64,000 bases of DNA from Burkholderiales bacterium (GCA_036262035.1 DATAJS010000013.1:124001-188000); one strand, 5' to 3'. Shown: positions 34,595 to 48,306, counted from the first letter of the stretch. The notes: generated by a model from the letters alone, not told the origin. Made by a program: numbers and translations.

Positions 34595-35203
34595 TCAAAC
34601 GCCTTTCTTGTCGATGTCGACGTCCGCGTAGTTCTCCTCGCGGATGATGCGCGGCGTGATCTCGCGCGGCTCGATCGTGACGGGCTGGTAGATCACGCGC
34701 TGCTGGTCGGGGTCGTAGCGCATCTCGACGTTGCCGGAGAGCGGGAAGTCCTTGCGGAAGGGATGCCCGACGAAGCCGTAGTCGGTGAGGAGGCGCCGCA
34801 GGTCGGGATGGCCCTCGAAGATGATGCCGTAGAGGTCGAACGCTTCGCGCTCGTACCAGTTCGCCGCCGGCCACACGCCGATGACCGAGGACACGACCGG
34901 GAAGTCGTCGTCGGGGGCGAAGACGCGCAGCCGCAGGCGCCAGTTGTTGGTGATCGACAGCAGGTGGTAGACGACCGCGAAGCGCGCGCCTTCCCAGTTG
35001 CCGCCGTATGCGCTGTAGTCCATGCCGCAGAGGTCGGTCATCTGCGCGAACGCGAGGCTCGGCGTGTCGCGCAGCGCGGTCGCGACTTCGATCAGGTTCG
35101 CGGCCTTCACGACCGCGGTCACTTCGCCGAGCTTGGTGTCGACGGCGAGCCGGTCGCCGAACGTCGTTCCCAGCGCTTCAGTAAGGGTGTCGAGCCGGGA
35201 CAT
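34595..35203 (-). CDS. nuoC: NADH-quinone oxidoreductase subunit C
   Basis: 202-aa 30-kDa subunit of the connecting module. The signature [22 protein letters not shown], followed by LTDYGF and [11 protein letters not shown], is intact. It is not fused to NuoD, unlike in E. coli. ATG 35203 shares its A with the nuoB TGA. Confidence 0.96.
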   Translation of the reverse strand: MSRLDTLTEALGTTFGDRLAVDTKLGEVTAVVKAANLIEVATALRDTPSLAFAQMTDLCGMDYSAYGGNWEGARFAVVYHLLSITNNWRLRLRVFAPDDDFPVVSSVIGVWPAANWYEREAFDLYGIIFEGHPDLRRLLTDYGFVGHPFRKDFPLSGNVEMRYDPDQQRVIYQPVTIEPREITPRIIREENYADVDIDKKGV

Positions 35204-35682
35204 CAGCGGGCGATCGTGTTGGTGCGCTTGATCTTGTTCTGCAACTGGATCAGGCCGTAGAGCAGCGCTTCCGCGGTGGGCGGGCAGCCGGGCACGTAGA
35301 TGTCGACCGGCACGATGCGGTCGCAGCCGCGCACGACCGAATAGGAATAGTGATAGTAGCCGCCGCCGTTCGCGCAGCTTCCCATCGAGATCACCCAGCG
35401 CGGCTCGGCCATCTGGTCGTACACCTTGCGCAGCGCGGGCGCCATCTTGTTGCACAGCGTGCCGGCGACGATCATCACGTCGGACTGGCGCGGGCTCGGA
35501 CGGAACACGATGCCGAAGCGATCCAGATCGTAGCGTGCGGCGCCGGCGTGCATCATCTCGACCGCGCAGCACGCGAGGCCGAAGGTCATCGGCCACAGGC
35601 TGCCGGTGCGGGTCCAGTTCAGCAGCTTGTCGGTCGTCGTGGTGACGAAGCCTTTGTCGGAAATGTTCTCAGGAGCACCCAT
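35203..35682 (-). CDS. nuoB: NADH-quinone oxidoreductase subunit B
   Basis: 159-aa PSST subunit holding cluster N2, the last electron donor to quinone. Predicted ligands are the tandem Cys38-Cys39 ([10 protein letters not shown]), Cys103 (GSCANGGG) and Cys133 (VPGCPPT). ATG 35682 follows a GGAGG site and gives the family start MGAPENI; longer in-frame starts would read through the hairpin spacer upstream. Confidence 0.97.
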   Translation of the reverse strand: MGAPENISDKGFVTTTTDKLLNWTRTGSLWPMTFGLACCAVEMMHAGAARYDLDRFGIVFRPSPRQSDVMIVAGTLCNKMAPALRKVYDQMAEPRWVISMGSCANGGGYYHYSYSVVRGCDRIVPVDIYVPGCPPTAEALLYGLIQLQNKIKRTNTIAR

Positions 35683-35723
35683 CAGGCCGCCTCCGCACGT
35701 GTACCGGTGAATCCGCGACCGGT

Positions 35724-35777
35724 GGCGTCGGCCGCCGACGCCGACTCGACTGGTCGCATCCCCACGCAAGCGTGGGG
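35724..35777. repeat. two adjacent hairpins in nuoA-nuoB spacer
   Basis: GGCGTCGG-CCG-CCGACGCC (35724-35742) and CCCCACGC-AA-GCGTGGGG (35760-35777) are perfect stems inside the 118-bp spacer between nuoA and nuoB, which is otherwise non-coding. They would form in the nuo mRNA and could act as processing or stability elements. The second hairpin has the look of an interspersed palindromic repeat. Confidence 0.7.
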
Positions 35778-35800
35778 CCCCTGCTTCCCGTCTCGCGTCG

Positions 35801-36169
35801 TCACTCCCACTCCAATGCGCCCTTCATCCATTCGTAGATGAAGCCCACGACGAGAATGGCGAGGAACAGCACCATCGCGAGGAAACCGAAGAGGCCGATC
35901 TCCTGCAGCACGACGGCCCACGGAAAGAGGAAAGCGATCTCGAGGTCGAACAGGATGAAGAGGATCGCGATCAGGTAGTAGCGCACGTCGAACTTCATGC
36001 GCGCGTCCTCGAAGGCTTCGAACCCGCACTCGTACGGCGACAGCTTCTCGGGATCGGGCCGGTGGATGCCCAGCAGCCGCGAGATCCCGCCGCCGATCAG
36101 CAGCATGACCACGCCGAGGCCGAGCCCGACGACGATGAACATCAGTACGGGAAAATAATTTTCGAGCAT
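35801..36169 (-). CDS. nuoA: NADH-quinone oxidoreductase subunit A
   Basis: 122-aa membrane subunit with three helices. The loop [24 protein letters not shown] carries the conserved cysteine that is exposed in the deactive state of complex I. It is the first gene of the 14-gene nuo operon. ATG 36169 has no clear ribosome-binding site; the repeat at 36176-36260 begins 7 bp upstream. Confidence 0.96.
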   Translation of the reverse strand: MLENYFPVLMFIVVGLGLGVVMLLIGGGISRLLGIHRPDPEKLSPYECGFEAFEDARMKFDVRYYLIAILFILFDLEIAFLFPWAVVLQEIGLFGFLAMVLFLAILVVGFIYEWMKGALEWE

Positions 36170-36175
36170 CTTCGA

Positions 36176-36260
36176 ATCAGGATTCAGTTGTCAGGATTCA
36201 GGATTCAGGGATGCTGCGCTTTGCATTGACTGAATCCTGGTATCTGGATCCCGAATCCTG
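36176..36260. repeat. inverted array of GGATTCA units, upstream of nuoA
   Basis: The left side has three CAGGATTCAG-type units (36178-36209), and the right side has CTGAATCCTG and CGAATCCTG (36230-36260) in opposite orientation, with an interrupted copy between. It fills the gap between nuoA and the tRNA-Leu gene and is transcribed as the leader of the nuo operon if transcription comes from upstream. Confidence 0.75.
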
Positions 36261-36266
36261 CAATTT

Positions 36267-36351
36267 TGGTGTCGACGGAGAGACTCGAACTCTCACGGCT
36301 TTCGCCACTGCCCCCTCAAGACAGCGTGTCTACCAATTCCACCACGTCGAC
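36267..36351 (-). tRNA. tRNA-Leu (anticodon GAG)
   Basis: 85-nt tRNA including encoded CCA. The acceptor stem GTCGACG pairs with the 3' strand ending GTCGAC-A-CCA. The anticodon stem CTGTC/GGCAG closes the loop TTGAGGG, giving anticodon GAG (leucine CUC/CUU). A long variable arm typical of leucine tRNA follows, and the T loop reads GTTCGAGTC. Its position between secG and nuoA is conserved in Burkholderiales. Confidence 0.95.
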
Positions 36352-36360
36352 AAAAACTCC

Positions 36361-36435
36361 AGTGTTCAGTGTTGAGTGTTTAGTTGTGAGTGAAACCCGA
36401 CCCCAATAAACACTCAACGCTAAGCACTCAACACT
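36361..36435. repeat. inverted array of GTGTTGAGT/TTTAG units, copy 2
   Basis: The left arm (36361-36392) contains AGTGTTCAGTGTTGAGTG and GTTTAG units; the right arm (36408-36435) has AAACACTCAACG and CACTCAACACT. The family is the same as at 20906-20967. The secG TAG stop (36434-36436, minus strand) falls at the edge of the array, which separates secG from tRNA-Leu. Confidence 0.78.
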
Positions 36436-36841
36436 ATTTCGGCACTTCCTGCGCCCTTCCGGCCTCCGCGGGCGGCGTCGCCGTTCCCGGCGGCAGCGGC
36501 TGCGCTTCGGACCTGCCGGGCGGGGTCTGCCCCGGGATCTCCAGCGGCGTCTGGCCCGGCGTCTTCTGCTGCGTCACCGGGTGATCCGCCATCACGCCGC
36601 GGTTGTCGCCCTTGCGGGACGAGAGATACGTGAGGCCGAGGCTCGTCAGGAAAAACACGAGCGCCAGTATCGCCGTCGCGCGCGACAGGAAGTTCGCCGA
36701 GCCGGCCGAGCCGAACACGCTGCCGGCCGAGCCGCTGCCGAAAGCGGCGCCCACGTCCGCGCCCTTGCCGTGCTGGAGCAGCACGAGACCGCAGATACCG
36801 ATCGCGGCCAGCACGTGCAACACCAGAATGCCTGTTTCCAT
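36434..36841 (-). CDS. secG: preprotein translocase subunit SecG
   Basis: 135-aa small subunit of the SecYEG channel. Two transmembrane helices are visible: LHVLAAIGICGLVLLQHGKG and the second around ATAILALVFFLTSLGLTYL. The conserved GADVGAAFGSGSAGSVFGSAG cytoplasmic loop lies between them. A proline-rich C-terminal tail (PGQTPLEIPGQTPPG) extends it beyond the E. coli protein, as in many Betaproteobacteria. ATG 36841 (METGILVL) is the family start. Confidence 0.94.
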   Translation of the reverse strand: METGILVLHVLAAIGICGLVLLQHGKGADVGAAFGSGSAGSVFGSAGSANFLSRATAILALVFFLTSLGLTYLSSRKGDNRGVMADHPVTQQKTPGQTPLEIPGQTPPGRSEAQPLPPGTATPPAEAGRAQEVPK

Positions 36842-36875
36842 CTCTACTCGTTCAGTTCGCTCGGTTGCGTGTGCG

Positions 36876-37637
36876 TCAGTTGCGCACAACCGCAGCGCGG
36901 CAAATCGTCAACATCTCGTTGGCGTCCAGCGACGCCCCACCGATCAGGCCGCCGTCGATGTCCGGCATGCCGAAAAGCTGCGCGGCGTTCGCGCCTTTGA
37001 CACTTCCTCCGTAGAGGATTTGCACGTTCGCGGCAATGGCCGCGTCGGCGCGTTCGACCCGGCCGCGGATGAAGGCATGCACACTCTGCGCCTGATCCTT
37101 TGTTGCCGTCTTGCCCGTGCCGATCGCCCATACCGGCTCGTACGCGATCACGGCGTGGGCGAACGTCTCGGCGCCCGATCGCTCGAGCACCGCATCGAGC
37201 TGCGCGGCGACCACTTTTTCGGTCTCGCCGGCCTCGCGCTGCGCGAGAGTCTCGCCGACGCACAGGATCGGCGTGAGCCCGGCTTTCAGCGCCGCTTCGT
37301 ACTTCTGGGCCACGATGCCGTTCGCCTCGCCGAAGAGCGTGCGCCGCTCCGAATGGCCGACGATCACGTAGCGGCAGCCGAAGTCCACCAGCATGGCGCC
37401 GGACACTTCGCCCGTGTACGCACCCGCATCGAACTGCGACAGGTTTTGCGCGCCCCACGCGATGCCGGAGCCTGACAGCGACTGCTGCACTTGCGCGAGG
37501 TAAGGGAAAGGCGCGCAGACCGCGACTTTCACGCCCGCCACACGCGACAGACCTTCGACGAGCGCGCCGAGCAACGTCTGGTTCGTAGCCAGGTTGCCGT
37601 TCATCTTCCAGTTACCCGCTACGAACTTGTTGCGCAT
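36876..37637 (-). CDS. tpiA: triosephosphate isomerase
   Basis: 253-aa TIM-barrel enzyme interconverting dihydroxyacetone phosphate and glyceraldehyde 3-phosphate in glycolysis and gluconeogenesis. All active-site residues are present: Lys11 (GNWKMN), His95 (GHSERR) and Glu167 (AYEPVWAIGTG), plus the phosphate-binding YGGSVK. ATG 37637 gives the canonical start MRNKFVAGNWKMN. It lies 34 bp upstream of secG. Confidence 0.97.
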   Translation of the reverse strand: MRNKFVAGNWKMNGNLATNQTLLGALVEGLSRVAGVKVAVCAPFPYLAQVQQSLSGSGIAWGAQNLSQFDAGAYTGEVSGAMLVDFGCRYVIVGHSERRTLFGEANGIVAQKYEAALKAGLTPILCVGETLAQREAGETEKVVAAQLDAVLERSGAETFAHAVIAYEPVWAIGTGKTATKDQAQSVHAFIRGRVERADAAIAANVQILYGGSVKGANAAQLFGMPDIDGGLIGGASLDANEMLTICRAAVVRN

Positions 37638-37730
37638 TGCAAAGCGAAGACGCTCAAACCGTTGAATTTTACACGTGCCGGACTGGGAGGGCAACGCAAT
37701 GACGCGCGCAAGGTCGGCGCGCGCGCCGAT

Positions 37731-39077
<1,347 letters not shown>

Positions 39078-39097
39078 CTTGTCGCGATCCGCTCAAT

Positions 39098-39934
39098 TCA
39101 CAGGAGCGGCATTCTACCGCTCAACGTCTGCCACACGAGGAGCGCGTCGCGCGTCGCCGTGACATCGTGCACGCGCACGATGCGCGCGCCGCGCTCGATG
39201 GCGAACAGCGCCGCCGCGACGCTTGCATACACGCGGTGAACGGGCTCGCGGCCGGTGATCTTCCCCAGCATCGCCTTGCGCGACAGACCGGCGAGCACCG
39301 GAAATCCGAGCGCGGTGAGCTCGTGCAAGTTGCCCAGCAGCGCGAGGTTGTGATCAAAGGTCTTGCCGAAGCCGAAACCCGGATCGAGCACGATACGGTC
39401 GCGGGCGATGCCTGCCGCCATCGCGGCTGCGGCACGGCCCGCGAGATAGTCGCGCACCTCGCGCACGACATCTTCGTACTGCGGCGCCTGCTGCATCGTC
39501 TGCGGGTCGCCCTGCTTGTGCATGAGGCATACCGCGGCGTTCGTCGCGGCGATCGCGGCGAGCGCGCCCTCGCCTTCGGCGGCGCTGATGTCGTTGACGA
39601 GGCTCGCGCCGGCCGCGAGCGCTTCGCGCATGAGCGCCGGCTTGCGCGTGTCGACCGAGACCGGCACGCCGCAGTCCGTGAGCGCTTCGATCACCGGCAG
39701 CACGCGGCGGCGCTCGTCGTCGAGCGAAACCGGCGCCGCCCCCGGGCGCGTCGATTCGCCGCCGATGTCGAGGATGTCCGCGCCTTCTTCGATCAGCGTC
39801 TTCGCGTGCGCGATCGCGGCGTCACGCGAGGCGTAAAGGCCGCCGTCGGAGAACGAATCGGGGGTGACGTTTACAACCCCCATCAGCAATGGACGCTCGG
39901 TCTCGAGCGCGAACTTCCCGAGCCGCAGCAACAT
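39098..39934 (-). CDS. folP: dihydropteroate synthase
   Basis: 278-aa TIM-barrel enzyme of folate synthesis, joining p-aminobenzoate to dihydropterin pyrophosphate. Conserved motifs are GVVNVTPDSFSDGG, DIGGESTRPGA, DTRKP, NDISA, LDPGFGFGKT and GLSRK. ATG 39934 (MLLRLGKF) was chosen; the longer frame upstream translates the repeat array. No Shine-Dalgarno sequence is visible because the repeat arm lies immediately upstream. Confidence 0.95.
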   Translation of the reverse strand: MLLRLGKFALETERPLLMGVVNVTPDSFSDGGLYASRDAAIAHAKTLIEEGADILDIGGESTRPGAAPVSLDDERRRVLPVIEALTDCGVPVSVDTRKPALMREALAAGASLVNDISAAEGEGALAAIAATNAAVCLMHKQGDPQTMQQAPQYEDVVREVRDYLAGRAAAAMAAGIARDRIVLDPGFGFGKTFDHNLALLGNLHELTALGFPVLAGLSRKAMLGKITGREPVHRVYASVAAALFAIERGARIVRVHDVTATRDALLVWQTLSGRMPLL

Positions 39935-39940
39935 CACTGC

Positions 39941-40093
39941 GTGAACGGGTGAAGGGGTGAACGGGTGAAGAGCATCGTGGCGATTCCTGCGGCGACGTCC
40001 AGAAGACAAAAACCCTCTCTCCGTTGCCGAAGAGAGGGTTCGAAGTCTAGCCGGTTTAACCCGTTCACCCGTTCACTCGTTCACCCGTTTACG
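39941..40093. repeat. split inverted array of GTGAACGG units enclosing a terminator
   Basis: The left arm (39941-39970) reads GTGAACGGGTGAAGGGGTGA and continues similarly. The right arm (40054-40093) holds AACCCGTTCACCCGTTCACT and similar units in opposite orientation. Instead of a short loop, 83 bp lie between the arms, including the ftsH terminator. Start codons lie close to one side (folP ATG 39934) and the ftsH stop to the other (40130). Confidence 0.8.
40004..40040 (-). terminator. Rho-independent terminator of ftsH
   Basis: Read on the minus strand, AACCCTCTCT pairs with AGAGAGGGTT (10-bp perfect stem, 10-nt loop, 40011-40040), followed by a five-T run (TTTTTGTCTTCT). It lies about 90 bp beyond the ftsH stop, so ftsH and folP are probably separated transcriptionally or only partly coupled. 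Confidence 0.85.
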
Positions 40094-40129
40094 CCTTGCT
40101 TATCGCGGCGCCCACGGTCGCTCGCCGCC

Positions 40130-42019
40130 TCAGGCTTCGGGTGCGGCCGTAGCAGTCGGCGTCGGCGTCGGCGTGCTGTCGCGCGGCGGATGCTGCGCCG
40201 GCGGCTGCGTGGGCTTGGGCGGACGCGGCTCGCGGCCTTCCATGATGTCGTTGATCTGGTCGGCGTCGATCGTTTCCCACTCGAGCAGGCACGTCGCCAT
40301 CTTCTCGACCTTCTCGCGATGCTCCTCGATGATCGAGCGCGCGACGCCGTACTGCTGGTCGATGATGCGGCGGATCTCGGCGTCGACCTGCTGCAGCGTC
40401 GACTCCGACACGTTCTTGTGCGTGGTGATGGAGCGCCCCAGGAAGACTTCGCCTTCGTTCTCGCCGTACACCATCGGTCCGAGGTTGTCGCTCATGCCCC
40501 AGCGCACGACCATGTTGCGCGCCATGTCGGTCGCACGCTCGAAGTCGTTCGAAGCGCCGGTCGTCATCTGGCTCATGAAGATCTCTTCGGCGATGCGCCC
40601 GCCGAACAGCACCGAGATGTTCTGCAGGATCTGCTCGCGATCCATGCTGTAGCGGTCTTCCTGCGGAAGCTGCATGGTCACGCCGAGGGCGCGGCCGCGC
40701 GGGATGATCGTCACCTTGTGGACCGGATCGGTGCGCGAGAGCTTGCGCGCGACCACGGCGTGACCCGCCTCGTGGTACGCGGTGTTCTTGCGCTCGTGCT
40801 CCGGCATCACGATGGAGCGGCGCTCCGCGCCCATGATGATCTTGTCCTTGGCGCGCTCGAAGTCGTCCATGTCGACGAGGCGCTTGTTGCCGCGGGCGGC
40901 GAACAGCGACGCTTCGTTGACGAGGTTCGCGAGATCGGCGCCCGAGAAGCCCGGGGTGCCGCGCGCGAGAATGTCGGGACGCACGTCCGGCGCGACCGGG
41001 ACCTTGCGCATGTGGACCTGGAGGATCTGCTCGCGGCCGCGGATATCCGGAAGCGGCACGACCACCTGCCGATCGAAACGACCGGGGCGCAGCAGCGCCG
41101 GGTCGAGCACGTCGGGACGGTTGGTCGCCGCGATGACGATCACGCCCGAGTTCGCCTCGAAGCCGTCCATCTCGACGAGAAGCTGGTTGAGCGTCTGCTC
41201 GCGCTCGTCGTTGCCGCCGCCGAGGCCCGCGCCGCGCTGGCGGCCGACCGCGTCGATCTCGTCGATGAACACGATGCAGGGCGAATGCTTCTTCGCCTGC
41301 TCGAACATGTCGCGGACACGCGCCGCGCCCACGCCGACGAACATCTCGACGAAGTCCGAGCCGGAGATCGAGAAGAACGGGACTTTCGCTTCACCCGCGA
41401 TCGCGCGGGCGAGCAGCGTCTTGCCGGTGCCGGGATTGCCGACCATCAGCACGCCGCGCGGGATGCGGCCGCCGAGCTTCTGGAACTTGGACGGGTCGCG
41501 CAGGAACTCGACGAGCTCCGCGACTTCCTCTTTCGCTTCTTCACAGCCCGCCACGTCCGCGAACGTGACGGTGTTGTTCGACTCGTCCAGCATGCGCGCG
41601 CGGCTCTTGCCGAAGGAGAACGCGCCGCCGCGTCCCCCGCCCTGCATCTGGCGCATGAAGAATATCCATACACCGATCAGGAGCAGCATCGGGAACCACG
41701 AGACGAAGATGTTCATGAGCAGCGAAGGCTCTTCCTCGGGCTTCGCTTCGATGATCACGCCGTTCTTGAGCAGGTCGGAGACCAGCCACGGGTCGGACGG
41801 CGAATAGGTCTGGAACCGCTCGCCGCTCTGCTTGACGCCCTTCAGCACCCGGCCTTCGATGGTCACCTTGGCGATGCGTCCCTGCTTCACCTCTTCGATG
41901 AACTGGGAATACTCCATCGGCTTCTGGGTGCTCTGCCGCGTGCTGAACTGGTTGAAAACGGTCATGAGGACCAGTGCGATCACCAGCCAGATCGCGACGT
42001 TCTTGATGAGATTGTTCAA
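40130..42019 (-). CDS. ftsH: ATP-dependent zinc metalloprotease FtsH
   Basis: 629-aa membrane-bound AAA+ protease. Two N-terminal helices flank a periplasmic domain. The AAA module has Walker A GNPGTGKT, Walker [10 protein letters not shown] and the second region of homology ([20 protein letters not shown]). The zinc site HEAGH lies about two-thirds along. The C-terminus ends in a Pro/Thr-rich low-complexity tail. The start is TTG 42019 with AAGGAGA six nt upstream; no ATG fits the family N-terminus [10 protein letters not shown]. It degrades sigma-32, LpxC and misassembled membrane proteins in model bacteria. rlmE is directly upstream. Confidence 0.96.
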   Translation of the reverse strand: MNNLIKNVAIWLVIALVLMTVFNQFSTRQSTQKPMEYSQFIEEVKQGRIAKVTIEGRVLKGVKQSGERFQTYSPSDPWLVSDLLKNGVIIEAKPEEEPSLLMNIFVSWFPMLLLIGVWIFFMRQMQGGGRGGAFSFGKSRARMLDESNNTVTFADVAGCEEAKEEVAELVEFLRDPSKFQKLGGRIPRGVLMVGNPGTGKTLLARAIAGEAKVPFFSISGSDFVEMFVGVGAARVRDMFEQAKKHSPCIVFIDEIDAVGRQRGAGLGGGNDEREQTLNQLLVEMDGFEANSGVIVIAATNRPDVLDPALLRPGRFDRQVVVPLPDIRGREQILQVHMRKVPVAPDVRPDILARGTPGFSGADLANLVNEASLFAARGNKRLVDMDDFERAKDKIIMGAERRSIVMPEHERKNTAYHEAGHAVVARKLSRTDPVHKVTIIPRGRALGVTMQLPQEDRYSMDREQILQNISVLFGGRIAEEIFMSQMTTGASNDFERATDMARNMVVRWGMSDNLGPMVYGENEGEVFLGRSITTHKNVSESTLQQVDAEIRRIIDQQYGVARSIIEEHREKVEKMATCLLEWETIDADQINDIMEGREPRPPKPTQPPAQHPPRDSTPTPTPTATAAPEA

Positions 42020-42114
42020 GCAGTCTCCTTCACGCCGGTTAGGCGCTGCATCGATCGATTCTAAACCACTTGCCCGGCGGAGCCTCCCGACGACGCTCCC
42101 TGCCGACTGCGCAA

Positions 42115-42732
42115 TCAGCCCGCTTTCAGTCCTTTTGCGAGCAGATAGACCTCGCTCGACCGGCTGCGCGAGGCATCCGGCTTGCGTGTGAGCACTTCGT
42201 TGAACGTGCGCCGCAGGGAGTTCACCAGACCGTCGTAACCGGCGCCGTGGAACGTTTTGACCAGGAAGTTTCCCTGCGGTTTCAAATGGTTCATTGCAAA
42301 TTCGAGCGCGTGCTCGGCGAGTCCTATCGAGCGGGCCTGGTCGGCGCTGGCGATACCGCTGATATTGGGCGCCATGTCGGACATCACAAGGTCGACCCGC
42401 TCGCCGTGCAGCGCCTGCTCCACCCTCTCGAGGGTCTCCTGTTCCTGAAAATCTCCGCGTATCACCGTGACAAAAGGCACTTCGGCCATCTCGAGCAGGT
42501 CGAGCGCGATCACCCGACCTCTGGCTCCCACAGCCTTCGCCGCGACCTGAGACCAGCCGCCCGGCGCGGCTCCGAGGTCGACCACGGTCATCCCCGGCTT
42601 CAAAAGCCTGTCCTTCGCATCGATCTGCTGCAGCTTGTATGCCGCGCGCGACCGAAATCCCTCGGCGTTGGCGCGTTTCACGTACGGGTCCGTCACGTGC
42701 TCGCGCATCCACGCCTTGCTCGTCTTCGCCAT
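42115..42732 (-). CDS. rlmE: 23S rRNA 2'-O-ribose U2552 methyltransferase RlmE (FtsJ)
   Basis: 205-aa SAM-dependent methyltransferase. The SAM loop is [14 protein letters not shown]. The catalytic tetrad is visible as Lys in AAYKLQQI, Asp in MSDMAPN, Lys in LVKTFHG and Glu in SSEVYLL. It modifies U2552 of 23S rRNA late in 50S assembly and sits upstream of ftsH, the usual heat-shock-related pair. ATG 42732 is divergent from yhbY across 141 bp. Confidence 0.95.
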   Translation of the reverse strand: MAKTSKAWMREHVTDPYVKRANAEGFRSRAAYKLQQIDAKDRLLKPGMTVVDLGAAPGGWSQVAAKAVGARGRVIALDLLEMAEVPFVTVIRGDFQEQETLERVEQALHGERVDLVMSDMAPNISGIASADQARSIGLAEHALEFAMNHLKPQGNFLVKTFHGAGYDGLVNSLRRTFNEVLTRKPDASRSRSSEVYLLAKGLKAG

Positions 42733-42873
42733 TCGTCCCGAATCTTAATTAACGGCCGCCGCCGGCCAAATCTGGAATAAGCGCGCTTTTTGGTGCTTAA
42801 GGCGTGCCGGGGCCGTTTCGGTGGTAAAGTCCGGGCCCCTGCTCCGCGCCCTCATCCCGCAATCCGCCTTCAA

Positions 42874-43227
42874 ATGCAAGAGCTTACCCCCGCCCAGCGC
42901 CGCGAGCTCAAAGCCCGCGCCCACCATCTCAATCCCGTCGTGATGATCGGCGACGCCGGCCTCACGCCGGAGGTCGTGCGCGAGATCGACGCCAATCTCA
43001 AAGCCCACGAGCTCATCAAGGTCCGCGTGCTGGGAGACGACCGGGCGGCGCGGATGGATCTGGTCGCCCAGGTTTGCGAGCAGACCGGCGCAGCGCCGGT
43101 GCAGCAGATCGGCAAGATCCTGGTGTTTTACCGCCCGAAGCCGGCCGAAGAGGAAAAAACGCCCAAGCGACGGCGGGCGATCAAGAAGGGCCCGAGACGG
43201 ACGAAGCGCAGCTATCAAGGCTCCTAA
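42874..43227 (+). CDS. yhbY: YhbY-type CRM-domain ribosome assembly RNA-binding protein
   Basis: 117-aa single CRM domain. MQELTPAQRRELKARAHHL leads into the GXXG-type loop region (MIGDAGLTPEVV), then LKAHELIKVRV. It associates with pre-50S particles. The basic tail (KRRRAIKKGPRRTKRS) extends beyond E. coli YhbY. ATG 42874 gives the family start. The neighbour pairing yhbY/rlmE in divergent orientation is common. Confidence 0.92.
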   Translation: MQELTPAQRRELKARAHHLNPVVMIGDAGLTPEVVREIDANLKAHELIKVRVLGDDRAARMDLVAQVCEQTGAAPVQQIGKILVFYRPKPAEEEKTPKRRRAIKKGPRRTKRSYQGS

Positions 43228-43230
43228 GCG

Positions 43231-43302
43231 GTGAAACGTGAAATGCGAAACGTGAAACGTGGACCGAGGCCTGCCACAGGAACCTCACGTTTCACGTTTC
43301 AC
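43231..43302. repeat. inverted array of GTGAAACGT units, yhbY-greA gap
   Basis: The left arm (43231-43261) has GTGAAACGTGAAATGCGAAA followed by CGTGAAACGT. The right arm CACGTTTCACGTTTCAC (43286-43302) is its complement. It fills the convergent gap between yhbY and greA. The greA TAG stop directly adjoins the right arm. Confidence 0.85.
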
Positions 43303-43778
43303 TAGACGTATTTCACGTCCAGGATCTCGTATTCGCGCAAGCCGCCTGGCGCCTGGACCTCCGCCACGTCCCCGGCGGACTTGCCGATCAGGGCGCGTGC
43401 GATCGGGGAGCTGATCGAGATCTTGCCGACCTTGATGTCGGCCTCGTCCTCGCCGACGATCTGGTAGGTCACGACCTGGCCGCTCTCCATGTCCTCGAGG
43501 TCGACGGTCGCGCCGAACACGCAGCGGCCGTCGGCGTCGAGCAGCGCCGGGTTGATGATCTGGGCGTTCGAGAGCTTGCTTTCGAGCTCGGCGATGCGGC
43601 CTTCGATGAAGCCCTGCCGCTCTTTCGCCGCCGCGTATTCCGCGTTCTCCGACAGGTCGCCGTGCGCGCGTGCCTCCGCGATCGCGTTGATGATCGCCGG
43701 CCGCTGCACGCCCTTGAGCTCCTGCAGCTCTTCGCGCAGCATCAAAGCGCCGTTGACGGTGAGTGGGGTCTTGTTCAT
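43302..43778 (-). CDS. greA: transcription elongation factor GreA
   Basis: 158-aa factor that rescues backtracked RNA polymerase. The N-terminal antiparallel coiled coil carries the acidic tip residues in [10 protein letters not shown] (Asp and Glu that place Mg in the polymerase active site). The C-terminal FKBP-like domain ends DVKYV. It is 6 bp downstream of carB, the conserved carA-carB-greA order. Confidence 0.97.
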   Translation of the reverse strand: MNKTPLTVNGALMLREELQELKGVQRPAIINAIAEARAHGDLSENAEYAAAKERQGFIEGRIAELESKLSNAQIINPALLDADGRCVFGATVDLEDMESGQVVTYQIVGEDEADIKVGKISISSPIARALIGKSAGDVAEVQAPGGLREYEILDVKYV

Positions 43779-43784
43779 GGGAGG

Positions 43785-46997
<3,213 letters not shown>

Positions 46998-47005
46998 TGA
47001 GGTCA

Positions 47006-47082
47006 GTGAAACGTGAAATGTGAAATGTGAAACGAAGGGGCTCGCGCGAGCCCATCACGTTTCACGTTTCACGTTTCACGCT
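47006..47082. repeat. inverted array of GTGAAACGT units, carA-carB gap
   Basis: The left arm (47006-47034) consists of GTGAAACGTGAAATGTGAAA-type units. The right arm (47056-47082) consists of CACGTTTCACGTTTCACGTT. The loop contains the 16-bp perfect palindrome GGGCTCGCGCGAGCCC (47038-47053). On the minus strand the carA stop codon TGA is part of the array, so the last residues of CarA (about SVKRET) are repeat-encoded. The array is transcribed within the carAB operon. Confidence 0.87.
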
Positions 47083-48219
47083 TTCCTTCTCATCCATCAT
47101 CTTCATGAACCGCTTGAACAAATAATCGACGTCCTGCGGCCCCGGGCTCGCTTCGGGGTGACCCTGAAAGCAGAACGCCGGGCGATCGGTGAGCTCGAAA
47201 CCCTGCAGGCTGCCGTCGAACAGCGAGACGTGCGTGACCTTGGTGTTCGCAGGCAGCGTCGCGGGATCGACCGCGAAGCCGTGGTTCTGGCTGGTGATCA
47301 TCACGCGGCCGGTGGCGAGGTCCTGCACCGGATGGTTCGCGCCGTGGTGGCCGAACTTCATCTTCACGGTCTTCGCGCCGACGGCGAGCCCGAGCAGCTG
47401 ATGGCCGAGGCAGATGCCGAAGAGCGGCACGCCGACGCCGAGGAAGGTGCGGATCGCGCGGATCGCGTAATCGCACGGCGCGGGATCGCCCGGGCCGTTC
47501 GCGAGCAGGATCCCGTCGGGCTCCAGTCCGAGCGCTTCTTCGGCCGGCATCTCGGCCGGAACGACGGTGACTTTGCAGCCGTGCGCGGCGAGGCGGCGCA
47601 GGATGTTGCGCTTGACGCCATAGTCGTACGCGACGACGTGGAAGCGCCCGTCACCATCGCGCCTGGCGTAACCGCTCGCGAGATTCCACGCGCCTTCGTT
47701 CCATTCGTACGACTGCTTGCAGGACACCACTTTTGCGAGGTCCATGCCCATCAGGCCGGGGAATTCCTGCGCGGCCTTGAGCGCCGCGTCCACGCTCACG
47801 TCGCCGGCCATGATGCAGCCGTCCTGCGCGCCCTTGTCGCGCAGCAGGCGCGTCAATTTGCGCGTATCGATGTCCGCGATCGCGACGATGTTCTCGCGTT
47901 TCAGGTATTCCGGAAGAGTCCAGCTCTGGCGCCAGTTCGACGCGAGGATCGGCAGGTCGCGGATGACGAGACCCGCGGCATGGACGCGGTTCGCTTCGAC
48001 GTCCTCGGCGTTCGCACCGTAGTTGCCGATGTGCGGATACGTGAGGGTGACGATCTGCCGGCAGTACGAAGGATCGGTGAGGATCTCCTGATAGCCGGTC
48101 ATGGCGGTGTTGAACACCACCTCGCCGACCGTGATCCCTTCGGCGCCGATCGACGTGCCGCGAAATACGGTTCCATCCTTGAGTACGAGGATGGCGGGCG
48201 TACGCGCTGACACGGGCAA
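47062..48219 (-). CDS. carA: carbamoyl-phosphate synthase small subunit (glutamine amidotransferase)
   Basis: 385-aa subunit. The N-terminal swivel domain precedes a class I glutaminase with Cys270 (FGICLGHQ), His354 and Glu356 (GHPEASPGP). It hydrolyses glutamine and channels ammonia to CarB. ATG 48219 has AGGAGC upstream. The C-terminal tail KESVKRET is encoded by the GTGAAACGT array, so the natural end of the protein may have been replaced when the repeat arrived. Confidence 0.96.
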   Translation of the reverse strand: MPVSARTPAILVLKDGTVFRGTSIGAEGITVGEVVFNTAMTGYQEILTDPSYCRQIVTLTYPHIGNYGANAEDVEANRVHAAGLVIRDLPILASNWRQSWTLPEYLKRENIVAIADIDTRKLTRLLRDKGAQDGCIMAGDVSVDAALKAAQEFPGLMGMDLAKVVSCKQSYEWNEGAWNLASGYARRDGDGRFHVVAYDYGVKRNILRRLAAHGCKVTVVPAEMPAEEALGLEPDGILLANGPGDPAPCDYAIRAIRTFLGVGVPLFGICLGHQLLGLAVGAKTVKMKFGHHGANHPVQDLATGRVMITSQNHGFAVDPATLPANTKVTHVSLFDGSLQGFELTDRPAFCFQGHPEASPGPQDVDYLFKRFMKMMDEKESVKRET

Positions 48220-48249
48220 GCTCCTGATTTCTGGGGACTACATGCGGAA

Positions 48250-48279
48250 AGCGGGACAGGTCTTTAAACCCGTCCCGCT
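48250..48279 (-). promoter_or_regulatory. hairpin in dapB-carA gap (terminator or carAB leader attenuator)
   Basis: AGCGGGAC (48250-48257) and GTCCCGCT (48272-48279) pair around a 14-nt loop containing TTTAAA. On the minus strand the stem is followed by TTTCC, a weak U-tract, and lies 31 bp before the carA start. It could end dapB transcription or attenuate carAB. Confidence 0.5.
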
Positions 48280-48306
48280 CGTTTGAAGCGCCGATTATAC
48301 GCTAAT

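Noticed and set aside
36267-36351. Possible integration site at tRNA-Leu
   Set aside because: No integrase and no duplicated tRNA 3' end in the window; neighbours are the conserved secG and nuoA.
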